A stretch of 64,000 bases of DNA from Niabella ginsenosidivorans (GCF_001654455.1 NZ_CP015772.1:2852001-2916000), one strand, 5' to 3'. Counted from the first letter of the stretch, positions 36,662 through 45,207 are shown. Numbers and translations are program-made. The notes: generated by a model not told the origin, from the sequence alone.

Positions 36662-37351
36662 TTAAGAAGGCTTTATCCATTTCAGCAATGCCCCCAGGTA
36701 GGTTTCACCAACGGGCAATTCTGCCCCGTTGCTGATGCGTAATTTTCTTCCTAAAAAGGAAACAGCTTCTTTTATGGAAACAATATAACCTCGGTGAATA
36801 CGGGCAAACTCCTGTTCCGGCAGGCGTTCCAGCACTTTTTTTAATGACAGCAGCGTTAGGACAGAACGTCCGTCTTTCAGATAAATTTTTATGTAATCGT
36901 CCAGGCTTTCTATATAAAGAATATCTGAAAACAGGATCTTTATCATCCTGTATTCCGCATACACCAGCAGGCTGTCTTCCTTTTTTTCCCGGATGCCCCT
37001 GTAATATTTCTCCGCCTTCTCAATGGCTTTTTTAAAACGTTCAAAGCTAAAAGGTTTTAATAAATAGTCGACCGCTGACAGTTCAAAACCCTCCAGGGCA
37101 AATTCTTTATAAGCGGTCGTAAAGATGATCATCGGGTCATAGGTAAGGCCGTTCACAAGATCCAGCCCGTTTATATCCGGCATATTAATATCAACAAATA
37201 CCAGGTCCGGCTGCGCCTTTTCTGCAAATGTCTTGCCTGCAACAGCATTATCAAAAATTTCCAATAATGCTATCCCGCTGCATTGTTTGCAAAATGTACT
37301 GATAACATCCAATGCCAGCGGCTCATCATCTATTGCAATTGCTTTTATCAT
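36662..37351 (-). CDS. LytTR-family response regulator
   Basis: The 229-residue regulator has an N-terminal receiver domain (IAIDDEPLALDVI, phospho-acceptor Asp54 in VFVDINMPD, later IIFTTAYKEFALEGF). The C-terminal LytTR DNA-binding domain (about 130-227) contains ILYIESLDDYIKIYLKDGRS and FARIHRGYIVSIKEAVSF. It abuts its kinase gene with no spacer. LytTR regulators usually control a few nearby promoters. The candidate target here is the dioxygenase gene beginning at 36545. Confidence 0.95.
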   Translation of the reverse strand: MIKAIAIDDEPLALDVISTFCKQCSGIALLEIFDNAVAGKTFAEKAQPDLVFVDINMPDINGLDLVNGLTYDPMIIFTTAYKEFALEGFELSAVDYLLKPFSFERFKKAIEKAEKYYRGIREKKEDSLLVYAEYRMIKILFSDILYIESLDDYIKIYLKDGRSVLTLLSLKKVLERLPEQEFARIHRGYIVSIKEAVSFLGRKLRISNGAELPVGETYLGALLKWIKPS

Positions 37352-38494
37352 TTATTGGACAATTGGTACTACTTTTAATTCCACAATATAAAAACCGGCC
37401 TCCTCTGTGATCTGCAACTGATAATTGCCGGGATATAAAAAATCCAGCCGTTGTTTTACATTCCTCAACCCTACCCCTTCCCTTTCCGTTGACGGGTGTT
37501 TCCGGAATATCCGGTTTTTGGTATAGAGCGTAATATACGCCGGGGTTATATCAATTCTTATGTTAACAGGAACTGCTGCATTGTTGCTGATGCCATGCTT
37601 AAAAACGTTCTCCACAAAAGGCATTAAGATCAATGGCGCTATTTGTACTCCATTCGTTGATCCGCTGACCTGGTAATTCAACTGTCCGCTTTTACTTAAA
37701 CGCAATCGCTGCAGTTCAATAAAATCGCTGATGCATTCCAGCTCTTTTTCTACAGGAACAAAATCTTTTGGCGCATCATCTGTAATATAACGCATAATGC
37801 CGGAAAGCCTTAAAATACCGGCTGCTGTATCATCGCTCTTTGCCATTGCCAGCGAGTAAATATTATTAAGGGTATTAAATAAGAAATGCGGGCTGACCTG
37901 CGCTTTCAAAAAAGAAAGCTCGGCCTGGGCCTTATCCAGCTTAATGTGCGCATTCTTGTTCTCTGTTATGCGCCATTGTTTTGAAATAAAAATAATGGTG
38001 CTGATGGCCCATACAACCAGGAACAGGGTGATGCTCATCAGATCAAAATGGCCTTCCCGGAAACCGGGACCGTTTTGGCGGGGGCCGGGCGGCAGATGAT
38101 CAGCATCCGGCAGATCCCGGGGCCGCTCCATTTGTGGCGGAGGCCGGTGAGGGCCATCAGACCGAAAACGCTCTGCCTGCCGGTTAGAATTGAGTAATAC
38201 ATCAAATGGTTTTAAATAAAAAGTAGCCCCGGACAATAACAGAACAAAAATACCATAGATGATAAATTTGTCCCGGACCAGGAAGCGGGGTAATAAAATA
38301 AACAGATTGCCATAAAAAAGACAGCCATAGAAAAACAAAAATGCAATAAAAGGCCAGGAAAAAAGCAACCGGTTAAACCGCCCAACGCCGAAAGAACCTG
38401 ATTCAATGAATACAAGAATAAGGCCCAGGCCCAGTACCCACCCCAGTACGTGGGCGGTTACCAGGATCGTATTACGGTTCACAACCATAATCAA
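37352..38494 (-). CDS. LytS-like sensor histidine kinase
   Basis: The 380-residue kinase has four predicted transmembrane helices (about 10-31, 43-67, 77-94 and 152-171). The His_kinase domain has the phospho-accepting His203 in QVSPHFLFNTLNNIYSL, and the ATPase ends in GVGLRNVKQRLDFLYPG. Between helices 3 and 4 lies a hydrophilic loop of about 50 residues (103-150) unusually rich in Pro, Arg, Gly and Asp. It forms a pair with the downstream LytTR regulator and is divergent from the cobalamin riboswitch. Confidence 0.93.
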   Translation of the reverse strand: MIMVVNRNTILVTAHVLGWVLGLGLILVFIESGSFGVGRFNRLLFSWPFIAFLFFYGCLFYGNLFILLPRFLVRDKFIIYGIFVLLLSGATFYLKPFDVLLNSNRQAERFRSDGPHRPPPQMERPRDLPDADHLPPGPRQNGPGFREGHFDLMSITLFLVVWAISTIIFISKQWRITENKNAHIKLDKAQAELSFLKAQVSPHFLFNTLNNIYSLAMAKSDDTAAGILRLSGIMRYITDDAPKDFVPVEKELECISDFIELQRLRLSKSGQLNYQVSGSTNGVQIAPLILMPFVENVFKHGISNNAAVPVNIRIDITPAYITLYTKNRIFRKHPSTEREGVGLRNVKQRLDFLYPGNYQLQITEEAGFYIVELKVVPIVQ

Positions 38495-38521
38495 ACTTAA
38501 AAAAAATCACCCATCTTCCCT

Positions 38522-38529
38522 TACATTTG
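38522..38529 (+). promoter_or_regulatory. Promoter -7 element driving the B12-uptake operon
   Basis: TACATTTG exactly matches the Bacteroidota TAnnTTTG element and lies immediately upstream of the riboswitch. Transcription would therefore start at about the first riboswitch base. No clear -33 TTTG was found. Confidence 0.5.
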
Positions 38530-38531
38530 CA

Positions 38532-38718
38532 GCGAATCTGGTTGGCGCTGCTGCGCCATGAAAAGGGAAGCCGGTGTAAATCCGGCGCTATCCCCGTAGC
38601 TGTAAGGTGCCGGATCCTTTTTAACAGGGGTCCTGAAACGCTTTAATAACGGCCACTATGGCGCAGGGCGCCATGGGAAGGCATTAAAGCAGGCCCGAGC
38701 CAGAAGACCTGCCAGGTT
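38532..38718 (+). ncRNA. Cobalamin (vitamin B12) riboswitch
   Basis: The landmark elements appear in order: AAAGGGAAGCCGGTGTAAAT with matching TCCGGC (38562-38586), CCCCGTAGCTGTAAG (38592-38606), GCCACTATGGCGC (38652-38664), ATGGGAAGGC (38673-38682) and the B12-box-like AGCCAGAAGACCTGCC (38698-38713). It sits about 115 bp upstream of a BtuB-like receptor gene and should lower its expression when adenosylcobalamin is plentiful. Confidence 0.93.
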
Positions 38719-38832
38719 CTATTATTCATCAGCGCTTTCGGGATGAAAAGCGGGAATAACAACGCAGATGCATCATTGCGGTGTTGCTCTCTTTTTCCCT
38801 GGTGCTTTTATATGGTTATCAATATCAGGTAA

Positions 38833-40836
38833 TTGAGGTATCTGCAATATATACTACTACTCATCCTGGGAAGCCAGTGGCATCCCGTTCTGGGGCAAAC
38901 CACCACAAAGGATACGCTTTTACCTGAAGTAAACATCAGCGGAAAAAATCAGAAGCAGAATATTACCGGCATTCTTCCACAACAAACCATTTCGGGCGAT
39001 GATTTAGCAAAACTAAACAGTCTTTCGGTTGCTGATGCCGTAAAATACTTTCCAGGCGTAAATGTAAAAGACTATGGAGGGATCAGTGGTTTAAAAACAG
39101 TTTCTGTGCGCAGCCTGGGGGCCAATTATACAGCAGTTCTTTACGATGGATTAGCCTTGCCCGAAGGACAGGGCGGCCAGATTGATCTGGGAAAATTTTC
39201 CATCAGCAACCTGTCCGGTATAACCCTTCAGAATGCGCAGCCATCGGAATTGCTCAATACAGCCCGGGCATTTGCTTCTGCATCGGTGGTATCCCTGCAA
39301 ACCACCGCCAACAGCTCCACTCCGTATCTATCCGACTCCTTTAATATCGGCCTGCAGGGAGGTTCATTCCGCTATATGAACCCCAATGCCGATATCACCG
39401 TAAAGCTTGCCGACAAATGGGGGTTCAATGCAACTGCAGACTATACCAATACCGAAGGCGATTATCCTTATACCGATTATACCAATAATCTGAAGCTCAG
39501 AAGAAAAAACAGTGATATAACATCTGTAAGAGCAGAAGCCAACCTGTTCTACAGAGAGGCGTCCGATAATAAATTCAACCTAAAGACTTATTATTATTAT
39601 TCTGACAGAGGCTTACCAGGAGCAGTCATTTATGATAATTTTTATGCTGCAGAACGCCTGAAAGATGAAAATCTTTTTTTACAAAGCAGCTATCAGAAGA
39701 AAATAACGGCAACAACACAGGTCCTGCTCAACGGCCGTTTCTGGCATTCAATGAATGATTACCGGGATCCTCATTTAACAGACAACAGCCTGAATTATGA
39801 AAACCGGTTCCTACAGAATGAGTTTTATTTGTCCGCAGCCATCCAACAACAGATCTCAGGCCGGATCAGTGCGGCTTATTCCGGAGACTATTACTATACC
39901 AACCTGTTCCGGAAAGATTCCTTTGCAGAAAGGCAGTCGTTCCCCGCACCTTCCAGGGATACCTGGCTTAATAATCTTTCACTGAAGTTTGCAGCCGCCA
40001 ACCTGGAACTGCAGGCGAATCTGCTGCATACCTATATTCGGAACCATACCCGACTGGGGGAAGCCGGAACGGCTTTAAACAGGCTCAACCCCACTGTTTC
40101 AATAAAGTGGCAGCCTGTTGCCGGCCTGCCGCTCCGGTTGCGCATGTTTTATAAAAATATTTTTCGCGCGCCTACTTTTAACGACCTTTACTATACCACT
40201 GTCGGCAATACCCAACTGAAACCGGAAACCGCCAATCAATATAATATCGGGGCAACGTACGCGCTCCATGTGGGCAACCTTCTCAGAGAACTGAATGTAA
40301 CTGCAGATGCTTATTATAATGATGTAAAAAACAAGATCATTGCAATTCCGCGCCAGAACCTGTTTCAGTGGAGCATGCAAAACCTGGGCATTGTACAAAT
40401 CAGAGGCATTGATATTGCTGTTGCCACCGTTTTTGAAAAAATAAAGCGCTGGGAAATAAAGGCAGCGCTGGCCTATACCTACCAGCATGCAACAGACCAT
40501 ACAGACCCCGGCAAAGCGGCTTATGGCAACCAGATCCCGTACACCCCGGAGCATTCAGGAAGCCTTCGTCTGAGCGGGAGCAACGGCAGGTTTTCTGCAT
40601 CCTACAATATACAGGCATCCTCTTACCGGTATACCACAGGAGAGCAGCTCAGCGATGGGTATCTGAAAGGATGGGGCCTCCACGATATCAATTTCCGGTA
40701 TGCCCTGCCGCTCCGCAGCACACGGCTTCTTTTTTCAGCAGAGCTCAATAATATTTTTAACGCACAATACGAAATTGTAAAATTTTACCCTATGCCGGGA
40801 ATCAATTACCGGCTTGGAGCAGCCGTTCAATTTTAA
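38833..40836 (+). CDS. btuB: BtuB-like TonB-dependent receptor for cobalamin
   Basis: The 667-residue outer-membrane receptor has a signal peptide (MRYLQYILLLILGSQWHPVL, then GQ). A plug domain (about 45-165) contains LNSLSVADAVKYFPGVNVKD and SVRSLGANYTAVLYDGLALP. A barrel follows and ends YRLGAAVQF. It lacks the SusC-type N-terminal extension and SusD partner. The upstream cobalamin riboswitch and the downstream BtuG-like lipoprotein point to vitamin B12 or related corrinoids as substrate. The reading frame starts with TTG at 38833, and no ATG lies nearby that would keep the signal peptide. Confidence 0.88.
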   Translation: MRYLQYILLLILGSQWHPVLGQTTTKDTLLPEVNISGKNQKQNITGILPQQTISGDDLAKLNSLSVADAVKYFPGVNVKDYGGISGLKTVSVRSLGANYTAVLYDGLALPEGQGGQIDLGKFSISNLSGITLQNAQPSELLNTARAFASASVVSLQTTANSSTPYLSDSFNIGLQGGSFRYMNPNADITVKLADKWGFNATADYTNTEGDYPYTDYTNNLKLRRKNSDITSVRAEANLFYREASDNKFNLKTYYYYSDRGLPGAVIYDNFYAAERLKDENLFLQSSYQKKITATTQVLLNGRFWHSMNDYRDPHLTDNSLNYENRFLQNEFYLSAAIQQQISGRISAAYSGDYYYTNLFRKDSFAERQSFPAPSRDTWLNNLSLKFAAANLELQANLLHTYIRNHTRLGEAGTALNRLNPTVSIKWQPVAGLPLRLRMFYKNIFRAPTFNDLYYTTVGNTQLKPETANQYNIGATYALHVGNLLRELNVTADAYYNDVKNKIIAIPRQNLFQWSMQNLGIVQIRGIDIAVATVFEKIKRWEIKAALAYTYQHATDHTDPGKAAYGNQIPYTPEHSGSLRLSGSNGRFSASYNIQASSYRYTTGEQLSDGYLKGWGLHDINFRYALPLRSTRLLFSAELNNIFNAQYEIVKFYPMPGINYRLGAAVQF

Positions 40837-40854
40837 ACCCTTCAATTTAATACG

Positions 40855-41931
40855 ATGAAAACAGTAAGAAAAAATTTACACAGGCTTTATGTTCTTTTTC
40901 TTTCAGTGGTAATGCTTTACTCCTGTAGTAAAGAGGATGCCCCGCAACCGGTTGTAAAGCCAACTACCGGCCTTTATGTTTTGTGTGAAGGAACTCCTGA
41001 TGCCAATAACAGCAAATTAGGATTCTATGATTTCTCAACCGGGACTTATAGCGGCGATTTTTATAGCACCACGAATCAAACGGTTTTAGGTTCCATTGCT
41101 AATAACGCTGTTATTTACGGTGCAAAGATCTACATTGCTGTTGATAATTCCGGTATTGTAAATGTGTTAAATGCCGGAGATGGCAAATTAATTAAAAGCA
41201 TTTCTTTTAAAGATGAAAGCGGAGCTTCCAAAGGCCCGAGAAGAACCGTTCCTTTCAACGGGAAAATTTATGTACCCACTATCTGGGGAAAATCGCTGGA
41301 AGTTATTGATACGTCCAGTCTGGAAGTAACCCAAAGCTTTTCGCTACGGTCTTCCGCAGAAGATGTAGCATTTTACAATGACCAGGCATTTGTGGTTTTA
41401 CAGGGAAATTATAAATCGGGCTATGACTCCACCATTGCTGTTTTAAATGCGGCTACCGGTACCGAAGTAAAGAAAATCAATGTGGGCGTTAATCCCGGGC
41501 GGGTTTGTATCGACAATCAGGGGAACCTGTTCATTCCTGTTATTGGCGATTACGATAAGGTGCAGCCTTTTCTTGCCAAAGTGGATGCTAATGGTACCCT
41601 TGTAAAAAAAGTAGATGGCAGCTTCGACAAAATGGCGTTCTATAACAACCAGCTGTATATTTTAAGCGGCTATAACGGTTTTACAGGCGTAAGGATTTAC
41701 GATCCACAGACAATGAACCTGATCCAGGACAACTTTATCAAGGATGGTACAACAATAAAAATTCCTTATGGAATCAGTATTGATGAATTAAATGGCGATG
41801 TTTATGTTACAGATGCTATTGACTATACGGAATCCGGAAAAGTGTTTGCCTTTGACAAATCAGGAAAACTCAGGTTCTCTTTTACAACAACCGGGGGAAT
41901 AGGCCCCAATACCGTTCTTTTTAAGCGGTAG
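40855..41931 (+). CDS. BtuG-like beta-propeller surface lipoprotein
   Basis: The 358-residue protein has an SPII signal (VVMLYSCSKED, Cys24) and YncE-type beta-propeller repeats with GLYVLCEGTPDANNSKLGFY, NAVIYGAKIYIAVDNSGIVN and GRVCIDNQGNLFIPVIGDYD. In Bacteroides, BtuG propeller lipoproteins cap BtuB at the cell surface and bind cobalamin very tightly. This protein lies 18 bp after the BtuB-like gene under the same riboswitch, so the same role is likely. Sequence identity to characterised BtuG proteins cannot be judged here. A terminator follows 15 bp after the stop. Confidence 0.75.
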   Translation: MKTVRKNLHRLYVLFLSVVMLYSCSKEDAPQPVVKPTTGLYVLCEGTPDANNSKLGFYDFSTGTYSGDFYSTTNQTVLGSIANNAVIYGAKIYIAVDNSGIVNVLNAGDGKLIKSISFKDESGASKGPRRTVPFNGKIYVPTIWGKSLEVIDTSSLEVTQSFSLRSSAEDVAFYNDQAFVVLQGNYKSGYDSTIAVLNAATGTEVKKINVGVNPGRVCIDNQGNLFIPVIGDYDKVQPFLAKVDANGTLVKKVDGSFDKMAFYNNQLYILSGYNGFTGVRIYDPQTMNLIQDNFIKDGTTIKIPYGISIDELNGDVYVTDAIDYTESGKVFAFDKSGKLRFSFTTTGGIGPNTVLFKR

Positions 41932-41946
41932 CACCAACAGCCTGCT

Positions 41947-41990
41947 AAAAAGCTGTGCTGCCAACAGGTACCCCAATAGCACAGCTTTTT
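41947..41990 (+). terminator. Rho-independent terminator of the B12-uptake operon
   Basis: A perfect 13-bp stem pairs AAAAAGCTGTGCT (41947-41959) with AGCACAGCTTTTT (41978-41990) around an 18-nt loop. It can act in either direction. Confidence 0.85.
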
Positions 41991-42022
41991 GTAAAAAATA
42001 GCCTTTACCTTTGTCCCAAAAA

Positions 42023-42613
42023 ATGGATTCAGTAAACTATAAGGCGATACTAACGGTAACATTTACCCTGTTTGCCATTATTGATATTATTGGTTCCATT
42101 CCCATTCTTATATCCATAAAAAACAAAGTAGGCGGCATCAGGGAGTTCAGGGTCACGCTGATCTCCGGGTCGCTGATGATCCTGTTCCTGTTTTTGGGCG
42201 AGCCCATCCTGAACGTGCTGGGTCTTGATGTAAAATCCTTTGCCGTTGCAGGCTCCATTGTTATTTTTATCCTGGGACTGGAGATGGTGCTGGGCGTTGA
42301 ATTCTTTAAATCGGATGACGATGTAAAAGCAGCTACCCTGGTGCCCCTGGCTTTTCCGCTGATTGCCGGCTCCGGAACGCTTACGACTATTATGTCCTTA
42401 AAAGCCAATTACAAGGAAGTGACCATTTTAATTGCCATTCTTTTGAATCTGCTGGTGATTTACATCGTATTGAAATCCCTTGCCCGGCTGTCAAAATTAT
42501 TAGGGCAAAGCGGATTAATAGCCATAAGAAAATTTTTTGGCGTAATATTGCTGGCTATTGCAATAAAAATATTTGCATCCAACGCAGCCGGTTTGTTCCA
42601 GCATATGCAGTAA
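42023..42613 (+). CDS. MarC-family integral membrane protein
   Basis: The 197-residue inner-membrane protein has about six hydrophobic helices. It has the MarC-family start AILTVTFTLFAIIDIIGSIP, the central LVPLAFPLIAGSGTLTTIM block and a C-terminal RKFFGVILLAIAIKIFASN. The ATG at 42023 is preferred over the in-frame TTG at 42011. The family's function is unresolved, and an old link to multiple antibiotic resistance has not held up. A TACCTTTG promoter element (42006-42013) overlaps the region just before the start, so the leader would be very short. Confidence 0.92.
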   Translation: MDSVNYKAILTVTFTLFAIIDIIGSIPILISIKNKVGGIREFRVTLISGSLMILFLFLGEPILNVLGLDVKSFAVAGSIVIFILGLEMVLGVEFFKSDDDVKAATLVPLAFPLIAGSGTLTTIMSLKANYKEVTILIAILLNLLVIYIVLKSLARLSKLLGQSGLIAIRKFFGVILLAIAIKIFASNAAGLFQHMQ

Positions 42614-42711
42614 TTACACCAGAGTTCTTTATATTTGCCGACCTTTAAGAGAAACAGGTTAAAAGTTCATAAGGTTTCAATTCGTCCTTATCAACATTTT
42701 AACTGATCAAC

Positions 42712-42783
42712 GGCCTCGTAGTACAATGGATAGTATAAGAGTTTCCGAAGCTCCAGATACAGGTTCGATTCCTGTCGAGGCTA
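42712..42783 (+). tRNA. tRNA-Arg (anticodon CCG)
   Basis: A 72-nt tRNA. The acceptor stem is GGCCTCG / CGAGGCT with a G-U first pair. The anticodon loop is TTCCGAA with CCG at 34-36. The T arm is CAGGTTCGATTCCTG and the discriminator is A. CCA is not encoded. Decayed accessory genes begin shortly downstream. Confidence 0.94.
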
Positions 42784-42967
42784 CAAAATTAATTGATTAC
42801 CATAAACTTATGTAATCAGGCGCCAGTTTTGCTGTTTTTATTATCTTAGTCCGCCCTTTTGCCTGTTTAGTGAGCATTTTTATAAACCCTCGCTCACGAG
42901 CCTGCTTGTCGCCCTTTATCTTCCCTCATTATTGCCTGCATTCGTTTTTCGTTTTGTCCTTGTGGTG

Positions 42968-43373
42968 TTATAATCTATGGAAAATTAGATTTCGCTCGTT
43001 GCCTGATAGTTCTATCTTATAGAGTTCTGATGATCTAATACATTCAAGAACTTTCTTATAGAGGTATGCGTTTGATTCGTCTGTAATGTTATCGGCTCCA
43101 GGAGATCCGGTCTTTAGAGGAACAAACATCAGATAAAGGTTGACATTTTTAATAAGTAGCAGGTAATATATCCTAAATCCACCTCTGCCTTTTAGCCTCT
43201 TTTTAACGTAGGGCTGCTCGTCACTGTTGTTAAGCCTAACACCAGCTTTTAATTCATCCACCGACTTGCTAAAGAAATATTCTATAATTTCTGTCTTGAT
43301 ACTCTTGCAAGAGTTTTTTTGCAATCAATTTTTCAAACTCAACCTTAAAATCCTCAATGCAATAGACGCTCAT
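42968..43373 (-). pseudogene. RelE-like toxin gene with a frameshift
   Basis: From the ATG at 43373 the frame reads MSVYCIEDFKVEFEKLIAKK and then runs out of frame. Shifting by one base in the A7 run (plus-strand T7 at 43314-43320) continues it as SCKSIKTEIIEYFFSKSVDE, KRLKGRGGFRIYYLLLIKNV and LYLMFVPLKTGSPGADNITD to the stop at 42968. The GGFR-YYLL-LYLMFV-KTG pattern resembles small RelE/ParE-type toxins of Bacteroidota toxin-antitoxin pairs. The stop of the putative partner overlaps the ATG (TAATG). It is probably inactive unless the homopolymer length is misread. Confidence 0.6.
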
Positions 43374-43567
43374 TAAACGAGAGACAATTGTTTTATTGTT
43401 TCGGTAAATTCGGGCATTTGAGGTAAAAAGAAAAATACAGATTCCAAACCTTCGTGAGATTCTTTAAGCTCATCGATAGATTGCCTAAAGTCTTTGATTT
43501 CGTCTTTCGCTATTCCCTTATTTTTAATAAGGTTAACACCGGACCGGGCTTTTGCTTTAAAAATACG
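43373..43567 (-). pseudogene. C-terminal remnant of the putative antitoxin
   Basis: The frame opens directly after the stop codon of the VOC gene, in the same frame. It encodes KARSGVNLIKNKGIAKDEIK followed by FRQSIDELKESHEGLESVFF, ending PQMPEFTETIKQLSLV at a TAA that overlaps the toxin ATG. No start codon or DNA-binding domain is left. It appears to be the tail of an antitoxin whose front was deleted when the VOC gene came to lie against it. Confidence 0.5.
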
Positions 43568-43984
43568 TTAAGCACCTTTATCACCACCAGATCGTTGTAT
43601 CGCTTCTGTTGTAACAGGCGTAAAGAAATTAACAAGATTGCCATCCGGATCCCGGAACAAAAGGGACCGGTTGCCCCAGGGCATTTGGGTAGGTGGCTGC
43701 ACAAGATATGCGGCAAGAAACTCCTTTAACCGGCTGTACACTTCCTCAACATCCTTAACGCGGAATTCAATAATGACAGTGCGGTTTTGCGCGGCACCGG
43801 CCACGCCCTCTCCGCCAAAGAACTGCAGGGTTCTGGTGCTGCCTATTGCCAGGGTGGCAACAGTTGTACGGAGCTCTGCAAAATCCGGCGTATACTGAAT
43901 GGCTTTTTGCCCGGTAATCTGCTCGTAAAAAGAGATAAGCTTTTTAACATCCGCTGTGATGATCCTGGTAGAAATAAGATCCAT
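43568..43984 (-). CDS. VOC-family (glyoxalase/bleomycin-resistance fold) protein
   Basis: The 138-residue protein has two beta-alpha-beta-beta-beta modules of the vicinal oxygen chelate fold: ISTRIITADVKKLISFYEQI at the start and VIIEFRVKDVEEVYSRLKEF, PWGNRSLLFRDPDGNLVNFF in the second half. The DPDGNLVNFF block is typical. Only some metal-binding positions are evident and the substrate is unknown. Members may be glyoxalases, dioxygenases or antibiotic-binding proteins. The stop codon is immediately followed in frame by the antitoxin remnant. Confidence 0.88.
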   Translation of the reverse strand: MDLISTRIITADVKKLISFYEQITGQKAIQYTPDFAELRTTVATLAIGSTRTLQFFGGEGVAGAAQNRTVIIEFRVKDVEEVYSRLKEFLAAYLVQPPTQMPWGNRSLLFRDPDGNLVNFFTPVTTEAIQRSGGDKGA

Positions 43985-44163
43985 AATCCTGTTGTTTTGA
44001 ATGCATCAAAACTAAACAGGAACGGTGACAACTGTATGTCAGGAGCGGCTGAAGTTTCTTCTGTTACCAAAAATCGCACAGGCATTGTGCGGAGGAAAGG
44101 CCCCGGCATCAATATGCAGAACCATTAAGATCACTCTTTGCACTACATCAGGTTTCTTATATT

Positions 44164-44601
44164 TTATTGCTGCAGCACTTCTAATTGCCCTCCTGCGGAG
44201 TAACCGCTAAACTGGCAATAAACAGAGTGCCCGTCCTCCCTGTGAATCACATATACCCATACCTTTTCGTTCCAGTAATCAATGGCACCTTCATCGCCAG
44301 AATAAGTTGCTTCCTCTTCAATCCTGTCCAGCTCTGCTTTTGGCACTTTTCCCTCATAGATCTTTACACCGCCAGGCCGGCTGATTTCGGCAGCAACCGA
44401 TTTTACAAAATAATCGTACGACCATCCGTTACCAATACTCCCGTCATTTGCAATAAATGCCCGCCAAACATGCCCGTCCAGCCGTTCCATTTTGCCATCT
44501 ATCGGGAAAAAAAGAAAATCCTGAGCGTGCCCATAGGGTTTGCCATTAAGTAATTTCAGCCCTTTCGGCAGTTGTATGTAAGGAAAATCCCCAAGCGGCA
44601 C
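44164..44601 (-). CDS. Secreted protein similar to the N-terminal domain of some OmpA-family proteins; 5' end appears frameshifted
   Basis: The listed frame starts at a GTG, but homology-like sequence continues upstream in the same frame (YAQEQQAAATHKFNIDPVPF) to a stop near 44705. A hydrophobic signal (MIAFIAAFIFL, ATG at 44716) lies in another frame just before it. The real gene was therefore probably MIAFIAAFIFL...CSVINLYAQ, split by one base near 44690. The body, LGDFPYIQLPKGLKLLNGKP and PGGVKIYEGKVPKAELDRIE, resembles a domain found ahead of OmpA C-terminal domains, but that peptidoglycan-binding domain is absent. Function unknown. Confidence 0.5.
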   Translation of the reverse strand: MPLGDFPYIQLPKGLKLLNGKPYGHAQDFLFFPIDGKMERLDGHVWRAFIANDGSIGNGWSYDYFVKSVAAEISRPGGVKIYEGKVPKAELDRIEEEATYSGDEGAIDYWNEKVWVYVIHREDGHSVYCQFSGYSAGGQLEVLQQ

Positions 44602-44856
44602 TTTTGAAAAGGGAACTGGATCAATATTGAATTTATGTGTAGCAGCAGCCTGTTGCTCCTGAGCATAAAGATTAATAACACTACAGGAAGATGAATGCAG
44701 CTATAAAAGCGATCATTCTTAAATAGTTTTCATAACGGGGATCTTATTTCTCATTAGTTTTTACCATCCCTTATCAGCAATTTTTATGCCAGCGCCAGGT
44801 AATAAACTCTATATATGTGCTATTTATGTCAGGTTTTATAAAAAGAAAAGAACATT

Positions 44857-45067
44857 TTAATATGCCTGTAAATCTTTAAACATGTTGTAAGTATCCACCA
44901 ATCCTAATTCCTTATGCCGAAACCCCTTTGGAGTCCCTCCTGCTGTTTTAAAACCAAATTGCTGCCAAAGATGCACAGCAGCCTTGTTGATGTTTACAAC
45001 AAATATTAAACCGGATACCTGGATAGCCCTTTCCTTCAGCAAAACGGATGAATGTGCGCAAATTTAC
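44857..45067 (-). pseudogene. C-terminal fragment of a GNAT acetyltransferase
   Basis: Only about 65 codons remain: SGLIFVVNINKAAVHLWQQF followed by GFKTAGGTPKGFRHKELGLV and DTYNMFKDL. This is the last beta-alpha-beta part of a GNAT N-acetyltransferase. The acetyl-CoA-binding P-loop and N-terminus are missing, and a stop lies just upstream. It is a dead fragment. Confidence 0.75.
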
Positions 45068-45207
45068 CATTTCTGTCCGGCTGAATATCAGCATGGTTTT
45101 TGAGCTTCCTCAGGTAAGCCTTTAAATTAAATAATATAATACAAAGCAAATTCTGCAGTTACAGTCTGCAACAGGATAAAAAAATCTGTAAATTTAAACT
45201 TATTGAT

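Noticed and set aside
43454-43729. 91-codon plus-strand frame over the VOC gene's 3' end
   Set aside because: It is antisense to the VOC gene and the antitoxin remnant, both of which explain the sequence better.
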